Of a stretch of 64,000 nt of DNA, positions 50,108-59,700 are shown piece after piece (positions within the stretch are counted from its first letter, which is position 1; each line of letters opens with the position of its first letter). Source of the stretch: Schaalia sp. 19OD2882 (GTDB lineage Bacteria; Actinomycetota; Actinomycetes; Actinomycetales; Actinomycetaceae); NCBI RefSeq assembly GCF_018986735.1, contig NZ_CP065521.1:930001-994000 (forward strand), read 5' to 3'. The translations under genes were made by a program, and so were the position numbers. The notes below the pieces were generated by a model. That model was not told the origin of the DNA. It was given only the letters and a program-made list of their open reading frames with translations, and did not search any database.

Positions 50108-50905
50108 TCAGTGCGGTGCACGGAGCGCCTTGAGACACTCCTCGTGCAGCAGCGAGTTGCTCGCCACCGCATTGCCCCCCCACGGGCCCTCACCACCGGA
50201 CAGGTCGGTGAAACGCCCCCCGGCTTCCACGACGATGGGTACCAGGGCCGCCATGTCGTAGACCTCCAACTCGGGTTCTGCCGCCACGTCCACCGCGCCC
50301 TGGGCCAACAGCATGTAACTCCAGAAGTCCCCGTAGGCGCGCGTGCGCCAAAAGCGGGTGAGGAATGCGGCGAACTCATCCCCCAGGCCGTGTGCGGCCC
50401 AGCTGGAGATCGAGGCGTAGGACAGGGAGGCGTCCTCCAGGCGCGCCACCTTGGACACGTGGATCCTGCGTGCCTCCGACACGGTGCGTCCCGTCCACGC
50501 GCCGCCGCCACGGCGCGCCCACCAGCGTGTGCCCAGTGCCGGCGCACTGACCACTCCGACTCTCACCTCGTCGTCCTCGACCAGGGCGATCAGGGTGGCC
50601 CACACGGGCACGCCCCGTACGAAGTTCATCGTGCCGTCGATGGGGTCGATGATCCACTGGCGGCGCGCCTGCCCGGTCGTGCCACGCTCCTCACCCAGCA
50701 CCGAGTCGCCCGGGCGGGCTTCGGCCAGGATCGCCCGCAGCGCGTCCTCGGCGGCGCGGTCAGCGTCCGAGACGGGAGTGAGGTCCGGTTTGGACTCGAC
50801 CAGCAGGTCCTCCGCGCCGAAGCGGCTCATGGTGATGGCGTCGGCCTCGTCGGCAAGCAGGTGCGCCAGACGCAGGTCGTCCTCGTGGGCCAGGGGCGTG
50901 CTCAT
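50108..50905 (-). CDS. hisN: Inositol-monophosphatase-family histidinol-phosphatase
   Basis: A 265-residue IMPase-fold phosphatase. Metal sites are VLGEERG, IDPIDGTMNF and VYDMAAL. Position beside rsgA/aroA and best resemblance suggest the actinobacterial HisN, which removes phosphate from histidinol phosphate in histidine synthesis. An inositol monophosphatase or general sugar-phosphate phosphatase cannot be excluded on motifs alone. It is leftward, 67 bp from the sbcD start, and diverges from the amidotransferase gene. Confidence 0.82.
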   Translation of the reverse strand: MSTPLAHEDDLRLAHLLADEADAITMSRFGAEDLLVESKPDLTPVSDADRAAEDALRAILAEARPGDSVLGEERGTTGQARRQWIIDPIDGTMNFVRGVPVWATLIALVEDDEVRVGVVSAPALGTRWWARRGGGAWTGRTVSEARRIHVSKVARLEDASLSYASISSWAAHGLGDEFAAFLTRFWRTRAYGDFWSYMLLAQGAVDVAAEPELEVYDMAALVPIVVEAGGRFTDLSGGEGPWGGNAVASNSLLHEECLKALRAPH

Positions 50906-50994
50906 GACCCCACAGTACAGGGGGCGCTCGTCACATGGTCCCGCGCTCCATCACCCCCGGCAGGGGCGGAGCGGGCCTGTCGTAGCATGGGCCC

Positions 50995-51729
50995 ATGTCG
51001 AAGCCCTTCCTCATCCTGTCCTCCCGCGCGGATGCCGGACCGGCCGCCTCCGAGGCCGAGGCGGTGCCGAGGATCGCGGGACTGGGTGCGGGTGAGTACC
51101 GGTGGGTTCGAATGGAGCAGGTGGGACTGCCCGCGATCGACCTGGACGAGTGGTCGGGGATCATCATGTGCGGCTCCCCCTTCGACGTGGGGCGCGCCGA
51201 GGAAGACAAGCCCGAGATCCAGAAGCGCATCGAGGCGCGGCTGCACGCCGACCTGTATCCGCGCATCCTGGAGGCTTCCTTCCCCTTCCTCGGCATCTGC
51301 TACGGCCTGGGGACCCTCACGGTCCACTTGGGCGGTGCCATGGACAGTGCCCATGGTGAGGAGATCTCCGCTCCGCTGCTGCACCTCAGTGACAAGGGCG
51401 CCGCCGACCCGCTGTCGGCCGGGCTCCCCCGCGCCTTCCACTCCTACGTGGGCCACCACGAGGGCGTGGCCCGGCTGGGCGAGGGAGCGACGGTGCTGGT
51501 CACGGGCCAGGCGTGCCCGATCCACATGGTGCGTTACGGGGATGCGGCCTGGTGCACCCAGTTCCACCCGGAATTGGACCTTGCGGGCATCGAGAACAGG
51601 ATCGACAACTATGCGGGCCGCTACTACGAGGCGGCGCGGGCCAAGGAGATCCGCGCGATGGTTCGCAGCGTGAACGTGAGCCCCTGCCATTCGGTGCTCT
51701 CGACATTCGTCCGGCTGCACCGACGTTGA
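50995..51729 (+). CDS. Class I glutamine amidotransferase-like protein
   Basis: A 244-residue GATase-1 domain protein like the GuaA amidotransferase half but standalone. The triad is Cys102 in GICYG and His191-x-Glu193 in QFHPELD. The oxyanion region is IIMCGSPFD. It may hydrolyse glutamine or, like many standalone members, act on gamma-glutamyl compounds; the acceptor is unknown. It diverges from hisN by 89 bp and converges with rsgA. No operon partner is present. Confidence 0.86.
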   Translation: MSKPFLILSSRADAGPAASEAEAVPRIAGLGAGEYRWVRMEQVGLPAIDLDEWSGIIMCGSPFDVGRAEEDKPEIQKRIEARLHADLYPRILEASFPFLGICYGLGTLTVHLGGAMDSAHGEEISAPLLHLSDKGAADPLSAGLPRAFHSYVGHHEGVARLGEGATVLVTGQACPIHMVRYGDAAWCTQFHPELDLAGIENRIDNYAGRYYEAARAKEIRAMVRSVNVSPCHSVLSTFVRLHRR

Positions 51730-51770
51730 CCGGCGTTGACGAGGCGACCCGCGCTGACGGCTCCTCCCCT

Positions 51771-52874
51771 TCAGCGGGCGGCCCGCGAGGCGGCCTCCGC
51801 TGTGGCCACGGCCCCCAGGAGGCGCCTCGCGGATTCGACGAGCGCGGCGCGGCGCGCCACCTCCTCCTCGTCACTGGCGCCGCCCTCGTCTGCGCCCCCG
51901 GTCGACACGCGGAAGGGGCCCGCGCCGAGGCGCCACTCGTCCAACGCGCAGGAGGTTTCGCCCGCAAGATGCGTGCACATCGGCAGACACCAGGCGGCGG
52001 CCTCGGCCACCTCGGGAAAGACCCTCAGGACGTCCTCGACCCTGACATGGCCCAGCCCGAAGGATCGCACCCCGGGCGTGTCGACGATCCAGCCGCCGCC
52101 GGGCAGTTCGAAGGACTCCGACGAGGTCGACGTGTGGCGTCCCTTCCCGGTCACCTCGTTCACGTGACCGACCGCCCTGCCCGCCCCCGGCACCAGAGCG
52201 TTGATGAGTGTCGACTTGCCGACACCGGAATGCCCCACGAGGACGGAGAATCGCCCGGTCAACAGGTCTTCGAGGTCCTCCAGGCCCTCGACGCCCCCAT
52301 CGGCCCGGGCACACGTGGCCACCACCGTCACCTCGAAGTCGGCGTATGCGCGGCGAAGTTCGCAGGGGTCTGCCAGGTCGGACTTCGTCAGACACAGGAC
52401 CACGTCCATGCCCGCCTCGAAGGCGGCGACCATGCAGCGGTTGATCATGCCGGTACGAGGCGGAGGATCCGCCAGCGCCGTGACGACCACCAGCAGGTCC
52501 GCATTGGCCACGATGACCTTCTCACCCTTCTGGTCCGGCGCGTCCTCCAGGGAACGCCGCAGGATGCTGCGACGCTCCTCGACGGCGACGATGCGCGCCA
52601 AGGTGTCGACCCGTCCGCTGAGGTCGCCGGTCAGACGCACCCTGTCGCCCATGACCACTGAGCCGCGGCCCAGCTCCTTGGCGCGCACGGCGTTGACTCG
52701 CGTCCCGGCCCCGTCGACCACCACCCCGTAACGGCCCCGGTCGATGGCCACGACCCGGCCCAGGGGCTTCGTCGACCAGTCGGGGCGCACCTTGGTCCTT
52801 GGGCGAGAGCCCTTGCCGGCGCGCACTCGCACACGCCGGTCGTCGGTTCCCACGTCACGTGCCACGGTGACCAC
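51771..52874 (-). CDS. rsgA: Ribosome small-subunit GTPase RsgA
   Basis: A 367-residue circularly permuted GTPase that assists late 30S maturation. An OB-fold N-terminal region (about 38-100) precedes G4 TKSD (163-166), then G1 GHSGVGKS (214-221) and G3 DTPG (265-268). The zinc knuckle is Cys296-Cys300-His302-Cys309. GTG start at 52874 overlaps the aroA stop by 20 bases; GTG at 52865 is an alternative. The first 35 residues are basic and unconserved, as is common in actinobacterial members. Confidence 0.95.
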   Translation of the reverse strand: MVTVARDVGTDDRRVRVRAGKGSRPRTKVRPDWSTKPLGRVVAIDRGRYGVVVDGAGTRVNAVRAKELGRGSVVMGDRVRLTGDLSGRVDTLARIVAVEERRSILRRSLEDAPDQKGEKVIVANADLLVVVTALADPPPRTGMINRCMVAAFEAGMDVVLCLTKSDLADPCELRRAYADFEVTVVATCARADGGVEGLEDLEDLLTGRFSVLVGHSGVGKSTLINALVPGAGRAVGHVNEVTGKGRHTSTSSESFELPGGGWIVDTPGVRSFGLGHVRVEDVLRVFPEVAEAAAWCLPMCTHLAGETSCALDEWRLGAGPFRVSTGGADEGGASDEEEVARRAALVESARRLLGAVATAEAASRAAR

Positions 52875-54159
52875 TCACGCACATCTCCCACAGGCGTGTG
52901 AACCCCGGAAGGGTCTTCGACGTGGCTCCCACGTCGTCCAGTTGGACGCCGGGCACCACCAGGGCGACCAGGGCGGCGAATGTCGCCAGTCGGTGGTCCT
53001 GGCGTGCCTCCAGGGCGGCCCCGTGCAGCGGGGTGGGGATGATGACCAGGCCGTCGGCCTTCTCTCGGGCCCCGCCACCCAGCGCGTGGATCTGGTCGAC
53101 GAGGGCGGCCAGCCGGTCCGTCTCGTGTCCGCGCAGGTGCGCTATTCCGCGAAGATGCGAGGGGGTGCGCGCATGCAGCAGGACGGCCGCCAAGGTGGGG
53201 ACCAGCTCACCGTGGTCGGACATGTCGATGTCGAGCCCGTCATAGGTGCCCACCCCGGGGCCGGTGAGTTCCAGAGCGCCCTCGACCCACCGCAGCCGTG
53301 CGCCCAGGCGCGTGAAGAGGTCACGCCAGGCGTCACCGGCCTGAGCCGTTGCCCGGGGCCAGTCGGGGATCCGCACCGTGCCACCGGTCAGGTGGGCGGC
53401 GGCCAGGAACACGCCCGCATTGGTCAGGTCGGGTTCGATGTCCACGCTCTCGCCCGCCGCGCGGCCCGGGCGAACCAGCCACCTGCCGGGACCGGCGTCG
53501 GTGACATCCAGGCCCCGCTCGCGCATGGCCTCGACCGTGAGCCGCACATGCGGCATGGACACGACGTTCCCGTCGGCCTCGATGCGGAGCGGGTCGGCCA
53601 GGAGGGGGGAGGCGAGCAACAGGGCGGAAAGGAATTGCGAGGACGCCGAGGCATCGACGCGGACTGTTGCGGAGGCGGGCACCCGTGCCGGCCCGGTCAC
53701 GGTGAAGGGCAGGTGGCCGGCATCGCCCTCGTACTCGACCCGCACCCCCATGGAGGACAGTGCATCCAGCAAGGGCCCCATGGGGCGCGCCAAGGCGGCC
53801 TCGTCGCCCGTGAACCGGATGGGACAGGCCCCCGTCGCCGCAAGAGCGGCGACGAAACGCATGACGGTGCCCGCCAGCCCGCACTCGACGGTGGTCGGCT
53901 CCATGGCGGCGGGGTCCAGCGGAGCAACCCGCCACACGTCCCCGTCCCGCTCGACTCCGGCACCCAAGGAGGTCAGGGCACGGGCCATGAGGGTCGTGTC
54001 GCGCGAGTCGAGGGCACCGCGGATCGTCGTGGGGGCATTGGCGAGGGCGGCCAGGACGAGGGCGCGCGCAGTGTGCGACTTCGAGCCGGGAACGCGAATG
54101 GTGGCGTGGACGGGGGTGGGGTGATGAGGGGCTGACCAGTGGCCGCCCGCAGGGGTCAT
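52855..54159 (-). CDS. aroA: 3-phosphoshikimate 1-carboxyvinyltransferase (EPSP synthase)
   Basis: A 434-residue enzyme of the shikimate pathway joining shikimate-3-phosphate and PEP. The N-terminal IRVPGSKSHTARALVLAAL holds the substrate-binding lysine and serine. The C-terminal LRGHETDRLAAL corresponds to the usual RVKETDRL block, with the actinobacterial HE form. ATG 54159 overlaps the DoxX-like stop as ATGA; the longer frame to 54486 is inside that gene. rsgA follows with overlap, giving a three-gene leftward operon. Confidence 0.95.
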   Translation of the reverse strand: MTPAGGHWSAPHHPTPVHATIRVPGSKSHTARALVLAALANAPTTIRGALDSRDTTLMARALTSLGAGVERDGDVWRVAPLDPAAMEPTTVECGLAGTVMRFVAALAATGACPIRFTGDEAALARPMGPLLDALSSMGVRVEYEGDAGHLPFTVTGPARVPASATVRVDASASSQFLSALLLASPLLADPLRIEADGNVVSMPHVRLTVEAMRERGLDVTDAGPGRWLVRPGRAAGESVDIEPDLTNAGVFLAAAHLTGGTVRIPDWPRATAQAGDAWRDLFTRLGARLRWVEGALELTGPGVGTYDGLDIDMSDHGELVPTLAAVLLHARTPSHLRGIAHLRGHETDRLAALVDQIHALGGGAREKADGLVIIPTPLHGAALEARQDHRLATFAALVALVVPGVQLDDVGATSKTLPGFTRLWEMCVSGHRGT

Positions 54160-54785
54160 CGCCGGCCCACCTGTGCCGCCGGAGCCAGTACCCGTTCCAC
54201 ACCGCCTTCCAGGCGGGCCTGTCCGAGGGCCCGCGAGGCCGCCTTCTCCAGGGCGCGGGCGTGGGCCTCCTCGACCTTGGCGGCGCGAAGGGCTGCGGCT
54301 TGGCGCTCCTGTGAGCGCAGTTGGTCCAGTTGCCCACGGTGCACACGCCACGCGCCGTAGCGCCACTGCGCGGAGGGGCGCCCCTGACGGTCCACGGCGG
54401 CGATCGTCATTGCCCCGACGAGGGCGCCGCGCAGCAGCAGACCCTTGGCCTGCTCGACGCGTTCTTCCTTGTCCGTGGCCGCCCACACGGGGTGGTTGAC
54501 CAGCGCGATGGGAAGGGCAGCCGCCGCCAGAACCGTGGCGCTGGTGCGCGCGGCCCTGCCCGTGGCGAACGCCAGGGCGGCGACCAGGGTGGCTCCTCCG
54601 GCAAGGCGAGTGGCCAGGCGCAGCGTCGAATCGTCGAGGTCTTCGAATCCGGGGATGCGGTCCAGGAGCGGACGCACCGCCCTCGCCCGTTCGACGTGGT
54701 CCTGTGGACGGGTCAGGGCCGAGACGGCGTCGAGGACGAAGGGCGCGGCGAGCAGGGGGCGAGCAACCAGGCGCAGGAGGTTCAT
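54156..54785 (-). CDS. DoxX-family membrane protein
   Basis: A 209-residue protein with four hydrophobic segments in the first 140 residues ([50 protein letters not shown]) in the DoxX arrangement, then a soluble Ala/Arg-rich tail likely to form a helix ([18 protein letters not shown]). The long helical tail is unusual for DoxX. It heads the aroA operon and diverges from sigR. DoxX proteins take part in thiol-oxidant defence in mycobacteria, which fits a sigR neighbour, but this is inference. Confidence 0.8.
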   Translation of the reverse strand: MNLLRLVARPLLAAPFVLDAVSALTRPQDHVERARAVRPLLDRIPGFEDLDDSTLRLATRLAGGATLVAALAFATGRAARTSATVLAAAALPIALVNHPVWAATDKEERVEQAKGLLLRGALVGAMTIAAVDRQGRPSAQWRYGAWRVHRGQLDQLRSQERQAAALRAAKVEEAHARALEKAASRALGQARLEGGVERVLAPAAQVGRR

Positions 54786-54846
54786 CTGCCCATTGTCACG
54801 TGAAAGGCCCGCTTGCGCGAGGACTTCCAACCCGGAGCGTCACGAA

Positions 54847-54873
54847 GGGAACACTCCGGTCGGCTCGGGCGTT
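54847..54873 (+). promoter_or_regulatory. Sigma-R/SigH-type promoter of sigR
   Basis: GGGAAC (54847-54852), exactly 18 bases and GTT (54871-54873) match the known actinobacterial sigma-R/SigH consensus GGGAA(C/T)-N18-GTT. It lies 44-70 bp before the sigR start, so SigR should drive its own operon in thiol-oxidative stress. Confidence 0.85.
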
Positions 54874-54916
54874 GAGGTCGGCATGGCAGCTGCGAGGGGC
54901 TATACCATTGGCCGTG

Positions 54917-55558
54917 ATGGATGCGCACACGGGTACACAGGACGAGGACGGGGGCGAGCCGTCCTCGTCCCCGAACCAACCGTCGACGGACACGGACGGG
55001 GACGCCCTCTTCGAGGCCGAGGCGCTGCCGCTGCTCGACCAGATCTTCGGTGCCGCCATGGGAATGACCCGCAACCGCGCGGACGCCGAGGACCTGACCC
55101 AGGAGACCTTCCTCAAGGCCTACACGAAGTTCCACCAGTTCACTCCTGGCACCAACCTCAAGGCGTGGCTGTACCGGATCCTCACGAACACCTACATCTC
55201 CCAGTACCGCAAGGACCGGCGCTCTCCCCGGCGCGCCTCCACCGACACGGTGGAGGACTGGCAGCTGGCCGAGGCCGCCGCCCATTCCGGCACGCCCCTG
55301 CCCAGCACCGAGGTCGAGGCCTTGGAACGAATGCCCGACGCCCAGGTGCGTCTGGCCCTGGAGTCCCTGTCGGAGGACCATCGCCTGGTGGTCCTGCTGG
55401 CCGACGTCGAAGGACTGAAGTACCGGGAGGTCGCCGAGATGCTGGACGTGCCCATCGGCACCGTCATGTCGCGCCTGCACCGGGCCAGGAAGGCACTGCG
55501 CGAGGTGCTGGCGGATGTGGCCACCCAATACGGAATCGGGGGTGCAAGCGATGAGTGA
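54917..55558 (+). CDS. sigR: ECF sigma factor SigR (SigH-type)
   Basis: A 213-residue group-12 ECF sigma factor. Region 2 has [28 protein letters not shown] and [21 protein letters not shown]; region 4 has [36 protein letters not shown]. SigR leads the response to thiol oxidation by switching on thioredoxin and mycothiol genes. Starts at TTG 54908 (with GAGGGG eight bases upstream), GTG 54914 or ATG 54917 are all possible. rsrA overlaps its 3' end by eight bases. Confidence 0.94.
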   Translation: MDAHTGTQDEDGGEPSSSPNQPSTDTDGDALFEAEALPLLDQIFGAAMGMTRNRADAEDLTQETFLKAYTKFHQFTPGTNLKAWLYRILTNTYISQYRKDRRSPRRASTDTVEDWQLAEAAAHSGTPLPSTEVEALERMPDAQVRLALESLSEDHRLVVLLADVEGLKYREVAEMLDVPIGTVMSRLHRARKALREVLADVATQYGIGGASDE

Positions 55559-55886
55559 GGAGCTCACCTGCGAGGAACTGAGGGCCCAGTTGGACGCCTA
55601 CCTCGACTGCGAGGAGTGCGACGACCTGGCCGCCTTGGTGGAGGCCGGCACATTGAACGGGCCCGACGCCCGCATGCGGCGCCTCTTGGAGGCCCACGCG
55701 CGCCAGTGCCCGCACTGCGCCACCGTGGTCGACGCCGAGCGGCACATGCGTCGGGCCCTGCGCCGCTGCTACTCGCACCAGGCCCCCGAAGGCTTGCGGG
55801 CCAGCATCATGGAGCTCACCGTGTCCCGCTCGCGCAGGGCGGTGCGCACCCGAGTCACACGCATCGACATCACCGAGGAGCGGTGA
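55551..55886 (+). CDS. rsrA: Mycothiol-system redox anti-sigma factor RsrA
   Basis: A 111-residue zinc anti-sigma factor. The ZAS motif is His49-x3-Cys53-x2-Cys56, with Cys7 in LTCEEL as the fourth ligand as in RsrA, and further cysteines at 20, 23 and 73. Oxidation forms a disulfide, expels zinc and frees SigR. The gene overlaps sigR, ensuring matched production. The last 25 residues ([16 protein letters not shown]) fit the family tail. Confidence 0.94.
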   Translation: MSEELTCEELRAQLDAYLDCEECDDLAALVEAGTLNGPDARMRRLLEAHARQCPHCATVVDAERHMRRALRRCYSHQAPEGLRASIMELTVSRSRRAVRTRVTRIDITEER

Positions 55887-56002
55887 ATCCCATGCGCGCC
55901 CGCATGTGCACTTGGTCGCCGACGGGCCCTGCGGCTTGGAACGGCGGGCGCGCGTGTGGGAGACTGTGACGGTTGTGATCGACCACTGACGAGGAGACCG
56001 AG

Positions 56003-56077
56003 ATGTCGAAGCGAGGCCGCAAGCGTCGCGACCGCCGCAAGAGCGGGGCGAACCACGGCAAGCGTCCCAACGCCTGA
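56003..56077 (+). CDS. Ribosomal protein bL37
   Basis: A 24-residue, highly basic peptide: MSKRGRKRRD, then RRKSGANHGKRPNA. It matches the actinobacterium-specific 50S protein bL37 seen in mycobacterial ribosomes, with the conserved ANHGKRPN end. GAGGAG sits six bases before the ATG. It lies 116 bp after rsrA. Automated gene callers usually miss it because of its size. Confidence 0.9.
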   Translation: MSKRGRKRRDRRKSGANHGKRPNA

Positions 56078-56091
56078 ACCGTGACCTGACG

Positions 56092-56118
56092 ATGCCCGGT
56101 GGCACGGCCACCGGGCAT
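56092..56118 (+). terminator. Hairpin terminator after bL37
   Basis: An 11-bp perfect stem (ATGCCCGGTGG and its complement) with a five-base loop begins 15 bases after the bL37 stop. It also faces the end of the convergent SGNH gene, so it may serve both strands. Confidence 0.75.
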
Positions 56119-56153
56119 TCGTGCGTCCGGCCCGCATTCGGGTCAGGGCGGGC

Positions 56154-56753
56154 TCATTCCCTGACGTCGGCCCCGGTCCACTCGTACCAGCCCTGGTGCA
56201 GCGTCAACCATGCCATGAGGGCGTAGCCCGACTGGCCCGGCAGGGTCATGCCCGTCGGTGTACGCGCCGGCGAGGACGCCATGTCCTCGAACCACTGGTC
56301 GTGGGCGACCAAGGGCGTGAAGGTGTCGACGAAGGGAATCTGACGACGCTCGCACACTTGGGCGCATGCGTGCGAAAGTTCCTCCAAGTGTGCCTGGTCG
56401 GCGCCGGCCAGTGGAGGTGGGCCGACGACGAAACTCGGGATCCCCAGGGCGGCGGCCCGGTCCGCGATGTTGGCCACCGCCAGGCGAGAACGCGCAGTGG
56501 ACAGTCCTGAATTCGCGTCTGCGCAGCCCACACCCACCACGAGCGCCCGCGTGCCGGTGGTGCCCAAGCGGCGCAGGGCCTCTTCCTCCCAGCGGGTGGA
56601 CAGTTGGGCGGTGGTTTCTCCCGGAACCGCCAGGGTCATGACGGTGGGCGCTTCGGCGAAGGTGCTGCGGGCGAGCACCCTGCCGACCCATCCCAAGGCG
56701 CGCGGGTCCCCCGCTCCTGCGACCAGCTCGTCACCGATGACACAGATGCGCAC
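56154..56753 (-). CDS. SGNH/GDSL-hydrolase-fold protein with altered catalytic motif
   Basis: A 199-residue protein of the SGNH fold. The block I motif reads GDELVAGAG from residue 7, so the nucleophilic serine of GDS is Glu9. Near the C-terminus, where DxxH is normally found, the protein has LPGQSGYALMAW with no catalytic histidine. Blocks with Gly and Asn are partly kept (GVGCADANSG). Esterase activity is therefore unlikely; it may bind a ligand. It is leftward, 37 bp after kgd and possibly co-transcribed with it. Confidence 0.72.
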   Translation of the reverse strand: MRICVIGDELVAGAGDPRALGWVGRVLARSTFAEAPTVMTLAVPGETTAQLSTRWEEEALRRLGTTGTRALVVGVGCADANSGLSTARSRLAVANIADRAAALGIPSFVVGPPPLAGADQAHLEELSHACAQVCERRQIPFVDTFTPLVAHDQWFEDMASSPARTPTGMTLPGQSGYALMAWLTLHQGWYEWTGADVRE

Positions 56754-56790
56754 GCTCTCCTCCTTGCCTGAGGTGTGGGATCACCGTACC

Positions 56791-59700
56791 TCAGCGGGCG
56801 AAGGCTTCGTCCAACAGCATGCGCTGTTGCTGCTGGTGCAGGGCGCCTCGGCCGGCGGCCGTGGAGGCGGAGGCGGGTCGGCTGACGCGGCGCACCGCCA
56901 GGCCGAGTTCGGGGAAGAGGTTGAGGGCGAGGAAGCCCCACGCACCTTGGTTGGCCGGCTCGTCCTGGACCCACAGGATCTCCGCCCCCGGGTACTTCGC
57001 GAGTTCGGCCGCCAGCTCCGTGGTGGGCAGCGGGTGGAGCTGTTCCAGACGCAGGATCGCAGTGGAGGCGTCCTCCCGGTTCGCGCGTTCGCGTACGAGG
57101 TCGTAGTACAGGCGCCCCGTGCACAACATGACACGGTCGACCCGGGGCGAGCCCGCCGCCCCGATCGTCCCATCCGCCTCGCCGTGGACGGGCACGAAGC
57201 GGCCGTGGGTGAACTCCGCCAATTCCGAGGTGGCCGCAGAAAGGCGCAGCAGTTGCTTCGGGGTGATGGCCACCAGGGGTCTGCGAGGGCGCGCATAGGC
57301 CTGGGTGCGCAGCATGTGGAAGTGGTTGGCCGGGGTGGAGGGCTGGACCACCCACATGTTGTCCTCGGCGCACAGCTGCAGGTAGCGCTCGATGCGGGCA
57401 GAGGAGTGGTCCGGGCCCTGGCCCTCGTACCCGTGGGGGAGCATGAGGACCACGGAGGAACGCTGACCCCACTTCTGCTCCGCAGAGGACACGAATTCGT
57501 CGATGACGGTCTGGGCGCCGATGGCGAAGTCGCCGAATTGGGCCTCCCAGATCACCAGGGCGTCCGGGCGCTCCACCGAGTAGCCGTACTCGAATGCCAT
57601 GACCGCGTACTCCGACAGGGGCGAGTCGAGGATCGTGAAACTGGCCTGGTCCCCGGTGAGGAATTGCAGGGGGGTGAACTCGCGCCCGTTCGTGTGGTCG
57701 TGCAGGACCGCGTGGCGTTGGACGAATGTGGCGCGGCGGGAGTCCTGGCCGGACAAGCGCACGGGCGTGCCTTCCATGAGCAGGGTGCCAAGTGCAAGCA
57801 GTTCACCGAATCCCCAGTCGATGCGCGTCTTGCCCAGCGCCATCTCACGCCGCTTCTCGCACAGTTGGCGGATCTTGGGGTGTGGGGTGAAACCTTCGGG
57901 AAATGCCACCTGGGCGTCCCCGATGCGGGCCAGCGCCTGGGCGGGGGCCGCCGAGGTCCAGCCGATCATCATGCCCTGGCCGGGGCGCTGGGACTCGGGG
58001 ACCTCCCAGCCCTCCTGGTCGCGGGCGCCGGCATCGGGCGACCAGCCGTGTTGGCGGGTCTCCTCGAGGATGGCGCCGAGCTCGGCCTCGTAGTCGGCGA
58101 TGGTCTGTGCGGCCTCCTCCTTGGTCAGTTGGCCGCGACCGACGAGGTTGCGCACGTAGACGGTGCGGGTGGAGGGGATGCGGGAGATGAGGTTGTACAT
58201 GACCGGCTGGGTCATGGACGGGTCGTCGCCCTCGTTGTGTCCGCGACGCCGGTAGCACACCATGTCGATGAGGACGTCCTTGTGGAATTCGTTCCGGTAG
58301 TCGGCGGCCAACTGGGCCACCCGCACCACTTGTTCCGGGTCGTCCGCGTTGACGTGCAGGATCGGCACCTGCAGGCCCTTGGCCAGGTCGGTCGGGTAGC
58401 GGGTGGAGCGACCCGAGGTCGGGCCGGTGGTGAACCCGATCTGGTTGTTGACGATGACGTGGATGGTGCCGCCGGTGCGGTAGCCGGCAAGTTGGCTCAT
58501 GTTCAGACATTCCTGGACGACGCCTTGGCCGATGAAGGCCGCGTCACCGTGGACGAGGATCGGCACCACCGGCAGTTCGGAGTCGCCCAGCAGGTCCTGT
58601 TTGGCGCGGACGATGCCTTCGAGGACTCCGTCTGCGGCCTCCAGGTGCGAGGGGTTGGCTGCAAGGTAGACCTTGGTGGCGACCCCGTCCTCCACTTGGT
58701 AGACGCCTTCGGTGCCCAAGTGGTACTTGACGTCACCGGAGCCCTGGACGGTGCGGGGATCCTGGTTGCCCTCGAATTCGGAGAAGATCTGGCCGTAGCT
58801 CTTCCCGGCCAGGTTCGCCAGCACATTGAGGCGGCCACGGTGGGCCATGCCGATGGCGACCTCGTGGATGCCGGTGCGTGCACTGCTGGCAAGGATCTGG
58901 TCGAGCAGCGGGATGAGGGACTCTCCGCCCTCCAGGGAGAAACGCTTTTGACCCACGTACTTGGTCTGGAGGAATTCCTCGAAGGCCTCGGCCCGCACCA
59001 AGGTGTCCAGGATGCGGTGCCTCTCGGAGGCGGTGGGCGGTTCGTAGGGCTGCTCGATGCGTTCCTGGACCCATCGGCGCTGTTGCGGGTCCTGGATGTG
59101 CATGTACTCGATTCCGACACTGCGCGTGTAGGTGTCGCGCAGGCGTTCGAGGATGTCGCGCAGCAGCATCTGCTCCTGGTCGCCGAAGTTGCCGGTGGGG
59201 AAGGACCGGTCCAGGTCCCACACGGACAATCCGTAGCGCTGCAGGGACAGGTCGGGGTGGCGTCGCACCCGGTACGCCAGCGGATCGGTGTCGGCCGCCA
59301 AGTGTCCGCGCGAACGGTAGGCGTGGATGAGTTCGACGATGCGGGCCGGCTTGCCCTTCTCGCGCTCGGCGTCGTACTCGTGGTCGGGCTCCCACACATA
59401 GGGCTGGTGCGGGATGTGCAGTGAGGTGAAGACGCGGTCGTAGAAGCCGTCGCGGCCGGTGAGTTTCGTGTCGACCAGTCTCAGGAACTCGCCGGAGGCG
59501 GCGCCCTGGATGACGCGGTGGTCGTAGGTGGAGGACATGTACATGGTCTTGCCGATGCCGAGTGAGGCCAGGCGCTTGGCGGGCACTCCCCGGTAGGCGG
59601 CCGGGTAGTCCGTGGTTCCGACCCCGACGATGAGCCCTTGGCCGACCATGAGACGGGGCACGGAGGTGGTGGTGCCCAGGGTGCCGGGGTTGGTCAAGGT

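Noticed and set aside
52855..52874. Frameshift between aroA and rsgA
   Set aside because: Both reading frames are complete; the 20-bp overlap is ordinary translational coupling.
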